Positions 17,940-26,052 of a stretch of 64,000 nt of DNA are shown in pieces. The notes under the pieces are model-generated. The model was not told the origin of the DNA. It worked only from the letters and a program-made list of their open reading frames with translations, and did no database searches. The DNA is taken from positions 1,190,749 to 1,254,748 of the forward strand of contig CALMNL010000004.1 of NCBI GenBank assembly GCA_937868765.1. The letters run 5' to 3'. The number at the start of each line of letters is the position of its first letter. Within the stretch, counting starts at the first letter, position 1. This DNA is from an uncultured Desulfatitalea sp. GTDB taxonomy: Bacteria; Desulfobacterota; Desulfobacteria; Desulfobacterales; Desulfosarcinaceae. Position numbers and translations under genes: made by a program.

Positions 17940-18701
17940 TCAACGCGCTTGCTCCGCCTCCGCATCTGCCTCCTCTTCAAATCTTTTTCGGCCAAATATA
18001 CGCGCGCCCAGGATGCTGACCTCGTAGAGCAGCATCATGGGCAGGGCCATGAGAATCTGGGAAATAACATCGGGTGGCGTCAAAATCGCCGCTGCTATGA
18101 AAAAAATCAGGATCGCATAGCGTCTGAATTTTCTGAGCAAATCGGCGGAGACGAGGCCCAGCCGCGCCAAAAAGGTGATCACCATGGGCATTTCGAACAC
18201 CAGGCCGAAGGCCAGCAGCAGTTTGGAAGCGAAACTGAGATACTCGCGCATGGAGGGCATGGGCCGCACCGTTTCGCTGGCAAAGCCGACAAAAAACTTG
18301 AATCCGAAAGGAAAGACGATGAAATAGCCGAAGAGAATGCCGCCACCGAAAAATAGAACGGAAAGCAGCAGAATCGGCAGCGCCATGCGCTTTTCGCGAT
18401 CATAGAGGCCGGGGGCGACGAACATCCAGAACTGGTAGAGGATCACCGGCGAGGCCAGCATGATACCGGTGAAAAAGGCGGTCTTCAGAAAAGTGAAAAA
18501 GGCCTCGGGCAGATTGGTATAGATCAGGTGATCGCCATGGGGCATCACCCGCATCAGCGGTGCGGTGAGGATATCGAAGATCTGTTCCTTGAAGGCATAG
18601 GAGAGAAGAAAACCTGCAGCCACGGCAATGCTGGCCTTGATCAGCCGTGATCGCAACTCTTCCAGATGGGCGGTGAAAGGCTGTTTGTCCAGCTCGCTCA
18701 T
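17940..18701 (-). CDS. tatC: Sec-independent protein translocase TatC
   Basis: 253 aa, a normal TatC length. The N-terminal FTAHLEELRSRLI signature includes the conserved H-L-x-E-L-R that binds twin-arginine signals. Six hydrophobic helices follow, with the conserved PEAFFTFLK loop near 65-75 and YQFWMFVAPGLYDREKR near 90-105. The start codon overlaps the tatB/A stop by 4 bp (ATGA at 18698-18701), so translation is coupled. TatC with TatB forms the receptor that exports folded cofactor proteins such as molybdoenzymes and hydrogenases. The nearby Moco genes fit that use. Confidence 0.96.
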   Translation of the reverse strand: MSELDKQPFTAHLEELRSRLIKASIAVAAGFLLSYAFKEQIFDILTAPLMRVMPHGDHLIYTNLPEAFFTFLKTAFFTGIMLASPVILYQFWMFVAPGLYDREKRMALPILLLSVLFFGGGILFGYFIVFPFGFKFFVGFASETVRPMPSMREYLSFASKLLLAFGLVFEMPMVITFLARLGLVSADLLRKFRRYAILIFFIAAAILTPPDVISQILMALPMMLLYEVSILGARIFGRKRFEEEADAEAEQAR

Positions 18702-19102
18702 TGGGCCTTGTTCACCTTGGCGGCGTCGGCAGCTGCCATATCACTCTTGGGAAGTGCATCCGCGGCATCGGCCGCGGCGGCGGCTTCATCGGCAACCGCT
18801 TCCGGGTCCGCCGACGGTGGCGTTTGTCCGCTGACAGTGGAATCGGTGGTAACCGAAGAGGACCGGGTATCGTCGGCATCGAACGAGCGCCGCACCTCCT
18901 GGCCGGTCTCGCGCAAATTCTGGCGTACCTCATCCAGACCGGTTTCCTTTTCGATACTCTGCTTGAGGTCGTTGGTGGCCCGCTTGAACTCACCCATGGC
19001 CTTACCCAGCGACTTGGCCAATTCCGGAAGCTTCTTGGGGCCGATGACGATGAGCGCCACCGCGAGTATCACCAAGAGTTCCGGCATGCCGATGCCGAAC
19101 AT
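18698..19102 (-). CDS. tatB: Twin-arginine translocase subunit TatB (TatA/B family)
   Basis: 134 aa. One N-terminal membrane helix (ELLVILAVALIVIG), the PKKLPELAKSLGKAMGEFKR hinge and amphipathic helix, then an acidic, Ala-rich tail. The MFGIGMPELL start with Glu in the helix and the long tail favour TatB over TatA, but the two cannot be separated firmly by eye. It forms a two-gene operon with tatC through a 4-bp overlap. No separate TatA gene is in the window, so this protein may do both jobs, as in some minimal systems. Confidence 0.9.
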   Translation of the reverse strand: MFGIGMPELLVILAVALIVIGPKKLPELAKSLGKAMGEFKRATNDLKQSIEKETGLDEVRQNLRETGQEVRRSFDADDTRSSSVTTDSTVSGQTPPSADPEAVADEAAAAADAADALPKSDMAAADAAKVNKAQ

Positions 19103-19211
19103 AGGAGGCTCCTTTCGACAATTTGGCCCCTTGTATGGTTTTTGACCCCCATTGTCAATGGGGGCGCCATCCTGCCAAAATCCTTACTTATCCGAGTCCG
19201 GTGACCCTCGT

Positions 19212-20429
19212 TCAGGAAGCCGCTCGCGCCGGATCGAGCACCAGAAAGAAGAGGCGGCCCTCGTTTTTCATATGGCCGGCCGCCAACTCGGCCTCGGGGC
19301 CATGGCCCCAGAACAGATCGACGCGCCCGGCGCCGGTGATGGCGCTGCCGGTGTCCTGGGCCAGGACGAAGGTGTGGCGGGGTTCGAACTGCGCGATACG
19401 CCCGGCGCTGACCTTGGGGACCGGCACCGTGATGAAGGCCAGGGCCGCCGAGGGAAAGAGGGTGCGGTCCACGGCAATGGAGCGCAGCGGGGTGATCGGC
19501 ACCGCCAGGGCGCCGAGGGGGCCGCTGTCGGCCAGACGGAAAAAAATATAGCGCGGGTTGTAATTGAGGATCTGTGGCGCCTCCGCCGGATGCGCCCGCA
19601 GGTACTCCCGGATGGCCTGCATGGAGATCCGGTCCGCGGCGATCTTGCCCTGGTCGATAAGCAGGCGGCCGATGCTGCGGAATGGCTGTCCGTTGGAGCC
19701 GTCGAACTGGATCTGCAGCAGGCGGCCATCGGCCAGCGCCACTTTGCCCGAACCCTGGATCATGAGGTTGGACAGATCTACTTCGTCCCGCACCCAGGCC
19801 AGGGGCGGGGCGATGCGGTTGAAGTCGGACTGCCGGCGGATCTGCTCGCGCACCGGGTAGGGCGTCACGGTCCGGTTGGCGTAGCGGCCCACGATACGGC
19901 GGCCCTTCAAATCGTCGGCGAACAGGGAGAGGTCGATCTCCACCAGATCCGCGGGGCGGGAGTTGATGGCCACCGGGTATTTCTCAGATGGGCTCAGGCT
20001 GCCCAAAAGCAGGGGCTCGTAATAGCCGGTGAACAGCACCTTGCCCGTTTTCGCGTCTCCGGCCGCGGCGTAGACCCGATATTGCTCCCGGATGATGCGG
20101 TTGAGCTCGGCGGCCGGGGGCTTCTGGTCGGCCAGGCGTTCAAAGGCTTCCAGGGAACGGATCAGGTGGGCCACGGGGTAGCTGTCCGGCCCGAACAAAA
20201 CAGGGCGCTCGGCCGGCAGTTTGCGCAGATAGCGCAGGCTCATCTCCAGGGCCGGGACCAGCTGATCGTAGCGGCCGTCATCGCCGAACTCGGGATAATC
20301 GGACGGAGAGAGCCGTTGGAGGGCCGTCTCCAGGGTGACCGGCTTGGGGGGGCAGGCAGTAAGCAGCCATCCAGCGGCCAGCAGACCGCCCCATATCAGA
20401 AGCAGCCTTGTCTTGGATCTTGTCGCCAT
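19212..20429 (-). CDS. mltA: Membrane-bound lytic murein transglycosylase A (MltA)
   Basis: 405 aa from ATG 20429, chosen because GAAAGG lies about 12 nt upstream; an ATG at 20438 is also in frame. The N-terminus is a lipoprotein signal with lipobox LLTAC near residue 25. The MltA barrel follows (VLFTGYYEPLLLGS, then YPVAINSRPADLVEIDL), with conserved LMIQGSGKVALADGR and the 3D domain with catalytic Asp near the end (HTFVLAQDTGSAITGAGRVDLFWGHG). MltA cleaves peptidoglycan to 1,6-anhydromuropeptides at the outer membrane. It sits 16 bp after moaC in the same direction, which may be read-through rather than a functional link. Confidence 0.93.
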   Translation of the reverse strand: MATRSKTRLLLIWGGLLAAGWLLTACPPKPVTLETALQRLSPSDYPEFGDDGRYDQLVPALEMSLRYLRKLPAERPVLFGPDSYPVAHLIRSLEAFERLADQKPPAAELNRIIREQYRVYAAAGDAKTGKVLFTGYYEPLLLGSLSPSEKYPVAINSRPADLVEIDLSLFADDLKGRRIVGRYANRTVTPYPVREQIRRQSDFNRIAPPLAWVRDEVDLSNLMIQGSGKVALADGRLLQIQFDGSNGQPFRSIGRLLIDQGKIAADRISMQAIREYLRAHPAEAPQILNYNPRYIFFRLADSGPLGALAVPITPLRSIAVDRTLFPSAALAFITVPVPKVSAGRIAQFEPRHTFVLAQDTGSAITGAGRVDLFWGHGPEAELAAGHMKNEGRLFFLVLDPARAAS

Positions 20430-20445
20430 GGAACTCATTGACCTT

Positions 20446-20943
20446 TCATATTTCACTTTGCGTCTGCTTCTCCCTCTGCCATCGGCCGCTCTTGCCCCCG
20501 CTTTTTTCCAGCAGAAATATGTCGGTAATGCGCATGGCGCGGTCATAGGCCTTGCACATGTCGTAGACCGTCAGGGCCGCCACCGCGGCCGCGGTGAGCG
20601 CCTCCATCTCCACGCCGGTGCTGCCCACGCAACGGGCCAGGGCCTCGAGCCGGATGGCATGGGTGTCGGCCTGGGGGAAGAAATCCACCTGCACATGGGT
20701 CAGGTTCAACGGATGGCACATGGGGATCAGGCTCGACGTCTGTTTGGCCGCCATCACCCCGGCGATGCGCGCGGTCTCCAGCACGTTGCCCTTGGGTACG
20801 CTCCGATCGCAGATCATGGTGAACATCGCCGGGCTCATCACCACCTTGGCCTGGGCCCGGGCCGTCCGTTCGGTGGCCGGCTTGGCGCTCACATCCACCA
20901 TGCGCACCCGGCCTTTGTCGTCGATGTGGGTAAGGTCGGACAT
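20446..20943 (-). CDS. moaC: Cyclic pyranopterin monophosphate synthase MoaC
   Basis: 165 aa, normal for MoaC. Conserved segments are THIDDKGRVRMVDVSAKPATER at the N-terminus, KGNVLETARIAGVMAAKQTSSLIPMCHPL near 51-78 with the catalytic Lys and the MCHPL motif, and GVEMEALTAAAVAALTVYDMCKA near 110-132 with the DMCK catalytic residues. MoaC converts the 3',8-cyclo-GTP made by MoaA into cyclic pyranopterin monophosphate, the first molybdopterin intermediate. It is followed by mltA and preceded by moaE 11 bp away. Confidence 0.96.
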   Translation of the reverse strand: MSDLTHIDDKGRVRMVDVSAKPATERTARAQAKVVMSPAMFTMICDRSVPKGNVLETARIAGVMAAKQTSSLIPMCHPLNLTHVQVDFFPQADTHAIRLEALARCVGSTGVEMEALTAAAVAALTVYDMCKAYDRAMRITDIFLLEKSGGKSGRWQREKQTQSEI

Positions 20944-20954
20944 GGGTCCTCCGT

Positions 20955-21314
20955 TCAGGCGAAATACTGCGTCTTGTGCGTCACCTCGCTCTTGATGGCG
21001 TTGAGCGTGTCGCTCAGGGCGGCAATCACATTTTCCCGGATGTCGCCGGCCACCACCAGCAGCATCACATCGTCGCCCACCGCAAGGTCCCGGTCGGCGT
21101 TGATCTGCACCAGGATCTCCACGATCCCGGGCCGCTGTTTGTGCTCCGCCACCACCTGGTCCAGGCGGGCCCGATCCACGCTCACGCGCAATCCGCGCAC
21201 CGGCCGGCCGTCCCGGGCGGTGCCCCGCACCACCCCCTGATGGCAGAGCACCATCCCCACCCGGGCAAACTCCGGATGGCGCTTGACTTGATCCACAAGG
21301 GCATTGAGGTCCAT
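20955..21314 (-). CDS. moaE: Molybdopterin synthase catalytic subunit MoaE-like protein
   Basis: 119 aa, shorter than the ~150-aa E. coli MoaE. The core is recognisable: GMVLCHQGVVRGTARDGRPVRGL matches the family's 'G-A-x-x-x-F-x-G-x-V-R' N-terminal strand region, and GIVEILVQINADRDLAVGDDVMLLVVAGDIRENVIAALSDTLNAIK matches the h-R-x-G-x-l-x-v-G-e-x-s-v-x-v-a-v-x-s-x-H-R segment in shortened form. The lysine that MoaE uses for thiolation is not obvious here. It is a variant common in delta-proteobacterial Moco clusters and may work with a non-standard MoaD. Placement between moaC and a mobA-like gene supports the assignment. Confidence 0.7.
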   Translation of the reverse strand: MDLNALVDQVKRHPEFARVGMVLCHQGVVRGTARDGRPVRGLRVSVDRARLDQVVAEHKQRPGIVEILVQINADRDLAVGDDVMLLVVAGDIRENVIAALSDTLNAIKSEVTHKTQYFA

Positions 21315-21338
21315 CTTCCTACTCCTTGAACGTTGGCG

Positions 21339-21902
21339 TCATTGGGGGAAAAGCGGCAGCCACTGCGCATCAGCCCGGCGCACCTGCTCCTCGGGGATCA
21401 GGTGGCGATGGAGCTGTCGCAGGAACCCGCCCGCCTGCCGGCGGCCTTCGGCCAGCTGGCGGGCCAGCAGCTTCAAGCAGCGTTTGTGGTATAGGGCCGG
21501 CAAAGGCTGGGCACTGCCGGCAGCCTCCAGCAGCACCCCATCCCATCGGGGGGCCACCGCCTGGCGCAACAGATCCAGCACCGGCCCGGAGGGGATGGCC
21601 GGGCCGGCTGAAAGTACCAGGGCATGGTCGTGGCGCGCGGCGAACAATCCGGCGTGGATGGCGCTCAGCAGCCCGGCGGGCAGGAAGTGATCGCGCACGA
21701 TCAGGCCGTCCTGGTCCAGCAGGGCGGCCGGATCATCGGTCACCCACACGATATCGTCCACCAGAGGGGCGAGCGCCGTCCGGGCCGACGCCAAGCGGAT
21801 CGGATCGGGCCGGTCCGGGCCGGCGCCCGGTGCCGGGTCATCGGCCAAAGCCATCGACCGGCCATCGGCGATGATAATGCCGCTGAGGGGGAGTTGGGCC
21901 AT
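21339..21902 (-). CDS. Degenerate MobA-like nucleotidyltransferase in the Moco operon
   Basis: 187 aa, about MobA length. Alignment by eye follows MobA: DHFLPAGLLSAIHAGLFAA matches the xGPLAGi segment, and PALYHKRCLKLLARQLAEGRR matches the PxxALy...ll...L..G.r segment. The key residues are gone. The GTP-binding loop GGxSxRMGxDK reads IADGRSMALADDP, and the metal-binding CDxPxl strand reads LSAGPAIP. Working MobA attaches GMP to molybdopterin. This copy probably cannot, so it may be a structural partner of MoaE/MoaC, a decayed gene, or an enzyme with another substrate. The frame is intact, which argues against recent decay. Confidence 0.6.
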   Translation of the reverse strand: MAQLPLSGIIIADGRSMALADDPAPGAGPDRPDPIRLASARTALAPLVDDIVWVTDDPAALLDQDGLIVRDHFLPAGLLSAIHAGLFAARHDHALVLSAGPAIPSGPVLDLLRQAVAPRWDGVLLEAAGSAQPLPALYHKRCLKLLARQLAEGRRQAGGFLRQLHRHLIPEEQVRRADAQWLPLFPQ

Positions 21903-21947
21903 AGCCTCCGCACCATAGGAGATACGGCTCTCGAAATCAAGCGGGAC

Positions 21948-23684
21948 CTAATGCCGCCGATCGGCCGTCAGCACCGCCTTCTGGGCGATCTTGGCTTTCA
22001 GGCGCCGCTCCACGAAGACGGGTGCGCCGCTGAAGGGATCGAGGCCGGTATAGTACATGAGGGTCGCCCAGGTGGAGGGCGCCGGGGTGAAGATCTGCAC
22101 CTGCTCCGGGATCAAACGCAGTTTCTTTTCGGCATAGGCCCGCAGCGCCCGCATCTCTTCCAGGCCGCAGCCCGGATGGGCGGCCATGAAGTAGTAGGTC
22201 AAAAAGCGGCCGCGGGGCAGGCGGCGGTTGGTCTCCTGGAACAGCGCCAGGAAGGCTTCCAGCGCGGCCCGGCCCGGCTTGCCCATGAGCCGCAGCAGCG
22301 GATCGTGAATGTGCTCGGGAGCGATCTTGAGCTGGCCCGAGGTGTGGTGGCGCAGCAATTCCTCCAGATAGCGCCGGCCATTTCGCAGATCGCGGAGGAT
22401 TAGATCGTAGCGCAGCCCCGAGGCCACGAACACCTGGCGCACGCCGGGGACGGCCCGCAGGGCGCGCAGCATCTCGATCTGGGGGCCGTGATCCGCCCCC
22501 AGCCGCTTGCATGGACCGGGAAAGAGGCATCCCTTCTTGCTGCAGGCCGAACCCGGGCGGCGGCTGCACCCCATGGCGTACATGTTGGCCGTAGGGCCGC
22601 CCACATCGGCAATGATGCCCTTGAATCTCGGATGGCGGGCGATGACCCGGGCCTCGCGCAGAATGGAGGCCGGGCTGCGCGACACCACCTGCCGTCCCTG
22701 GTGCATCGTGATGGCGCAGAAGCGGCACTCGCCGAAGCAGCCGCGGTGGGTGGTGATGGCAAAGGCAATGGTCTCCATGGCCGCCACCGGCCCCTGGGCG
22801 CTGTAGTAGGGGTGAACCTCGCGGGCAAAGGGCAATTCGTAGACGGCGTCCAGCGCCGCCGGTTCGGGCGGTGGGGCCGGCGGATTGTGCACCAGGTAGC
22901 GGGTGTCCTGCTGCTGGACCAGGCGCCGGGCCGTGGCCGGGTCGGCGTTCTCGTAAAAAAGGGAAAACATGCGGGCGAAGGCGGCCTTGTCCCGGACCAC
23001 CTCGTCGTGGGCCGGCAGCCGCACGTCGGGGCCGGGAAAAGCTTCGGTGGGCGCGGGCATCTCCCGGCTGATGAAACACAGCCCGCGCAGGTCGCGCACA
23101 TCGTCACTGCGTTGCAGTCTTTCGGCCAGGGCCACCACACTCTGGTCGGCCATGCCGTAAAGGAGAAAATCGGCCTTGGCGTCGAAGAGCACCGAGCGAC
23201 GCACCGTGTCGGACCATGCATCGTAGTGGGAGATGCGCCGCAGGCTGGCCTCGATGCCCCCCAGCACAATGGGCCGGGTCTGCTTGAAATAACGGCGGAT
23301 CAGATGACTGTAGGCCAGCACGGCGCGGTCGGGGCGTCGGTCGTTGCGGCCGCCGGGGGTCATGTCGTCGCTGCGGCGCCGGCGCCCCGCGGCGGTATAG
23401 TTGGCGATCATGGAATCCACGCAGCCGCCGGTGACGCCCCAGAAGAGCAACGGTTCGCCCAGGCGGGCGATGTCGTTCTCCGATTGCAGATCGGGCTGGG
23501 CGATGATGCCCACCCGAAACCCCGCGTCGAGGAGCACGCGGCCGACCACCGCGACCCCGATGTGCGGCGCATCCAGGTAGACATCGCCGGTGACCAGCAC
23601 CACGTCCAGCCGGGACCAGCCCAGGTGCCGGCACTCTTCGGCCGTGGCGGGCAGGAAACGGGGCATGGCAGGGCGGGATGGCAT
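21948..23684 (-). CDS. YgiQ-family radical SAM protein
   Basis: 578 aa from the ATG at 23684 (AGGAG about 10 nt upstream; an ATG at 23666 is also possible). The N-terminal third is the B12-binding-like fold of this family (WSRLDVVLVTGDVYLDAPHIGVAVVGRVL). The radical SAM core has THRGCFGECRFCAITMHQG near 312-325, with the CxxxCxxC triad that binds the 4Fe-4S cluster. Family hallmarks GPTANMYAMGC and CLFPGPCKRL near 365-390 add further cysteines, and the C-terminal HPGCGLEEM lies near 500. YgiQ proteins occur in most anaerobes, but their reaction is unknown. It is the first gene of the minus-strand run into the Moco genes, with 45 bp to the mobA-like gene. Confidence 0.9.
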   Translation of the reverse strand: MPSRPAMPRFLPATAEECRHLGWSRLDVVLVTGDVYLDAPHIGVAVVGRVLLDAGFRVGIIAQPDLQSENDIARLGEPLLFWGVTGGCVDSMIANYTAAGRRRRSDDMTPGGRNDRRPDRAVLAYSHLIRRYFKQTRPIVLGGIEASLRRISHYDAWSDTVRRSVLFDAKADFLLYGMADQSVVALAERLQRSDDVRDLRGLCFISREMPAPTEAFPGPDVRLPAHDEVVRDKAAFARMFSLFYENADPATARRLVQQQDTRYLVHNPPAPPPEPAALDAVYELPFAREVHPYYSAQGPVAAMETIAFAITTHRGCFGECRFCAITMHQGRQVVSRSPASILREARVIARHPRFKGIIADVGGPTANMYAMGCSRRPGSACSKKGCLFPGPCKRLGADHGPQIEMLRALRAVPGVRQVFVASGLRYDLILRDLRNGRRYLEELLRHHTSGQLKIAPEHIHDPLLRLMGKPGRAALEAFLALFQETNRRLPRGRFLTYYFMAAHPGCGLEEMRALRAYAEKKLRLIPEQVQIFTPAPSTWATLMYYTGLDPFSGAPVFVERRLKAKIAQKAVLTADRRH

Positions 23685-23854
23685 TTGGGCGTATTCTCCT
23701 GAATCCGGCATCCTATGCCAACCCGGCCCCGGCGTCAAAGCATTCCCGGTGTCCGGGGGCCGGGGCCGCGCCGAAGTTGTTGCCAAAGGATCACGGCCTG
23801 TTATATGAGGTGGCAGCACATCCCTTCCCGCAACCTTAACCGAGGACGAGGCAG

Positions 23855-24424
23855 ATGGGCACAACCCGACACATTCTGGACGCCACCGGCATCGACCGTA
23901 TGCTCAAGCGCATGGCCTTCGAGATCCTGGAGAACCACAAGGACAACAATCTGGCCCTGATCGGCATCCACACCCGGGGCGTGTTCCTGGCCCGACGGCT
24001 GCAACACCACATGATGAACTTCGAGGGCACCGAAGTGCCGGTGGGCGAAATCGACATCACCCTTTACCGGGACGACTGGACCCAGATGAGCGCCCATCCG
24101 GTGGTCAAGAAGACGGTGATTCCCTTTTCGGTGGACGGCCGGCAGATCCTCCTGGTGGACGACGTGCTGTTCACCGGGCGCACCACGCGGGCGGCCCTGG
24201 ACGCCCTCATCGACTTCGGCCGGCCGGCGCGCATCGAACTGGCCGTGCTCATCGACCGCGGCCATCGCGAGCTGCCCATCCAGAGCAACTACACCGGCTA
24301 CGTCCTGAACACCCGCCGCAGCGAAATGGTCAATGTGCTGCTCGAGGAGTCGGACGGCCGGGATCAGGTCACCCTCACTGGAGCGTCGAGAGCAGAAGAT
24401 GGGACATCACGAACATCGGGCTAA
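23855..24424 (+). CDS. pyrR: Bifunctional PyrR: pyrimidine operon regulator / uracil phosphoribosyltransferase
   Basis: 189 aa; PyrR is usually about 180. The PRPP-binding loop ILLVDDVLFTGRTTR lies at 98-112 and the conserved ALIGIHTRGVFLARRL near 34-50. EIDITLYRDD near 65-74 is typical of PyrR. The C-terminus runs beyond the family norm with a Ser/Arg-rich tail overlapping moaB. PyrR binds pyr mRNA leaders in Gram-positives; in Gram-negatives mainly the UPRTase activity (uracil + PRPP to UMP) is established. No pyr genes lie near it, so a local regulatory role is not supported. Confidence 0.92.
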   Translation: MGTTRHILDATGIDRMLKRMAFEILENHKDNNLALIGIHTRGVFLARRLQHHMMNFEGTEVPVGEIDITLYRDDWTQMSAHPVVKKTVIPFSVDGRQILLVDDVLFTGRTTRAALDALIDFGRPARIELAVLIDRGHRELPIQSNYTGYVLNTRRSEMVNVLLEESDGRDQVTLTGASRAEDGTSRTSG

Positions 24425-24899
24425 GGGCCCGGAAAGCCTCACCGTGGGGGTGCTGAGCGTTTCCACCACCCGCTCGCTGGAACAGGATGAAAGCGGACAG
24501 TGGATCGCCAGGCGCGCTGCCCGGGAAGGACACCGGGTGGTGGCCCACGAAGTGGTGACCGACGCCGTGACGGCCATCCGTGCGGCCGTCACCCGGCTGC
24601 TGGACCACCCGGCCCCCCAGGCCCTGATTCTCACCGGCGGCACGGGCATCACGCCCCGGGACGTCACTTTCGAAGCGGTTCGGCCGCTTTTTGACAAGGA
24701 GCTGACCGCCTTCGGGCCGATCTTCGCCCAGCTGAGCTACGAGGAGATCGATTCGGCGGCCCTGCTTTCCAGGGCCACGGCCGGCGTCATCGGCGGCAGC
24801 CTGCTCTTTTGCCTGCCCGGCAGCCTCAAGGCGTGCCAGCTGGCCTGCAAGGCCCTGATCTTTCCGGAGCTGGGTCACATGTACGGCCACATTGCGTAA
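24399..24899 (+). CDS. moaB: Molybdenum cofactor biosynthesis protein MoaB
   Basis: 166 aa from ATG 24399, overlapping the pyrR end by 26 bp. The MoCF fold is clear: TVGVLSVSTTRSLEQDESG near 14-32, the molybdopterin-binding ALILTGGTGITPRDVTFEAV near 75-94, and the closing KACQLACKALIFPELGHMYGHI. MoaB/Mog proteins adenylate molybdopterin before Mo insertion, or in MoaB's case are otherwise tied to the pathway. It is on the opposite strand to, and a few kb from, the moaC-moaE genes. Confidence 0.9.
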   Translation: MGHHEHRAKGPESLTVGVLSVSTTRSLEQDESGQWIARRAAREGHRVVAHEVVTDAVTAIRAAVTRLLDHPAPQALILTGGTGITPRDVTFEAVRPLFDKELTAFGPIFAQLSYEEIDSAALLSRATAGVIGGSLLFCLPGSLKACQLACKALIFPELGHMYGHIA

Positions 24900-24910
24900 A
24901 AGGAAGACCG

Positions 24911-25690
24911 TCAACCTTTCAGGCGGGCCGTCAACCAACCCGGACGGTCGCTCAGGACGGCGTCCACCCCCAGCCGCAGGGCCTTGGACAAATGGCGCGG
25001 CCCGTTGCAGGTGTAAGTGCAGACCCGCAGGCCGCGTTCCCGGGCCCATGCGACCAGGGTCGGCGTCAAGGCCGCAATGCGGCCGTCCACGGCCCACAAC
25101 CCCTCGAGATCCGCCGACGGCCAGGAGATCACCTGCGCGGGATTGCCTTCGGGCAGGTTGAGCACATAGCGCCACTGGGGCGCGAGGCGCCGGGCCAGTT
25201 GCAGTACCTGGGGATCGAACGAGAGCACATGCATGTGATCGCGGGGCACATCGGCGGGCAACGCCGCCAGGCAGGCGACCACCGCGCGGGTCAGGCGCGC
25301 GCTGTGACCACTGCGCCGTTCGGCCGGCGAAGATTTGATCTCTATGAGCAGCCGGGTGCGCGACCCGAAGGCGGCCACGGTCTCTTCAAGGGTCAGCAGC
25401 CGCTCACCCTTGAAGTCGGGATGGAACCATCCGCCCCAATCCAGGGCCGCCAGTCGGTCCGCCGACATCTCCGCCACCCGCCGGCCGCCGCCGCCCACCC
25501 GCCGCAGGGTGGCGTCATGGTAGATCACGCAGCGGCCATCGGCACTCATCTGCACGTCCAGCTCGATGCCGTCGATGGGGTAGCGCAAGGCGCGCGCGAA
25601 ACCCGACCGCGTGTTTTCCGGGGCTTCATCCCGGGCGCCGCGATGGGCGATGCACCAGGGAACGGGGTCTTTGAAAAAATGGGGTTTCAT
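24911..25690 (-). CDS. Glycerophosphodiester phosphodiesterase
   Basis: 259 aa from ATG 25690. The GDPD TIM barrel starts with IAHRGARDEAPENT (catalytic His-Arg) near 14-27 and GIELDVQMSADGRCVIYHDATL near 40-61, containing the metal-binding E-x-D and the second catalytic His. IEIKSS near 118 adds the conserved Glu/Lys, and CTYTCNGPRHLSKALRLGVDAVLSDRPG closes the fold. It hydrolyses glycerophosphodiesters to glycerol-3-phosphate and an alcohol. With no signal peptide it acts in the cytoplasm. It converges on moaB with 11 bp between stops and no visible terminator. Confidence 0.93.
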   Translation of the reverse strand: MKPHFFKDPVPWCIAHRGARDEAPENTRSGFARALRYPIDGIELDVQMSADGRCVIYHDATLRRVGGGGRRVAEMSADRLAALDWGGWFHPDFKGERLLTLEETVAAFGSRTRLLIEIKSSPAERRSGHSARLTRAVVACLAALPADVPRDHMHVLSFDPQVLQLARRLAPQWRYVLNLPEGNPAQVISWPSADLEGLWAVDGRIAALTPTLVAWARERGLRVCTYTCNGPRHLSKALRLGVDAVLSDRPGWLTARLKG

Positions 25691-25855
25691 AGCCAACGCA
25701 ACGATGAAGATTTTGGATTATCATGATACAAGTTTGTTATTTAATACCAGCCTTGTTACATATTTGAATGCTGCGCGCCCACTGCCCGCAGCATTCACGC
25801 GCACCGAGATTACACCATAACCATTTACTTTTGCAAGCAATCGCTTTAAGAGAGA

Positions 25856-25871
25856 GGCGGTCGAAACCGCC
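25856..25871. repeat. Perfect 6-bp inverted repeat abutting the sigma-54 promoter
   Basis: GGCGGT-CGAA-ACCGCC ends one base before the -24 element. As DNA it could be an operator for a repressor; as RNA it lies upstream of the predicted start and would not be transcribed from that promoter. Confidence 0.5.
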
Positions 25872-25887
25872 TGGCACGCAATCTGCT
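25872..25887 (+). promoter_or_regulatory. Sigma-54 (-24/-12) promoter for the Gcw_chp-type protein
   Basis: TGGCACG-CAAT-CTGCT matches the consensus TGGCACG-N4-TTGCW at 11 of 12 defined positions, with exact spacing. It points to the gene at 26053, about 165 bp downstream. No other gene lies in that direction before it. Confidence 0.75.
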
Positions 25888-26052
25888 CTATTTACCTGGC
25901 AAAGATTGACACTGCCGTGGCGCGTCGGTCACCGCTGGAAAGGAGGTGAGCCCCAAGCTGTATCGCAACGCCGACCGCGTCGCCCATGGCAGACCGGCAA
26001 TCGACCCTTTAAGAAACAACTCAAATCCCCACAAGAGGAGAAACAGAATACC

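Larger units (their letters stand above)
25691..26052 (+). other. 362-bp regulatory region upstream of the outer-membrane protein gene
   Basis: An AT-rich upstream half (about 25700-25840, including the palindrome TATCATGATA) is followed by an inverted repeat at 25856-25871 and a sigma-54 promoter at 25872-25887. A leader of about 150 nt then runs to ATG 26053. The AT-rich part is where activator (UAS) and IHF sites would be expected for a sigma-54 promoter; no specific site is certain. Confidence 0.5.
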
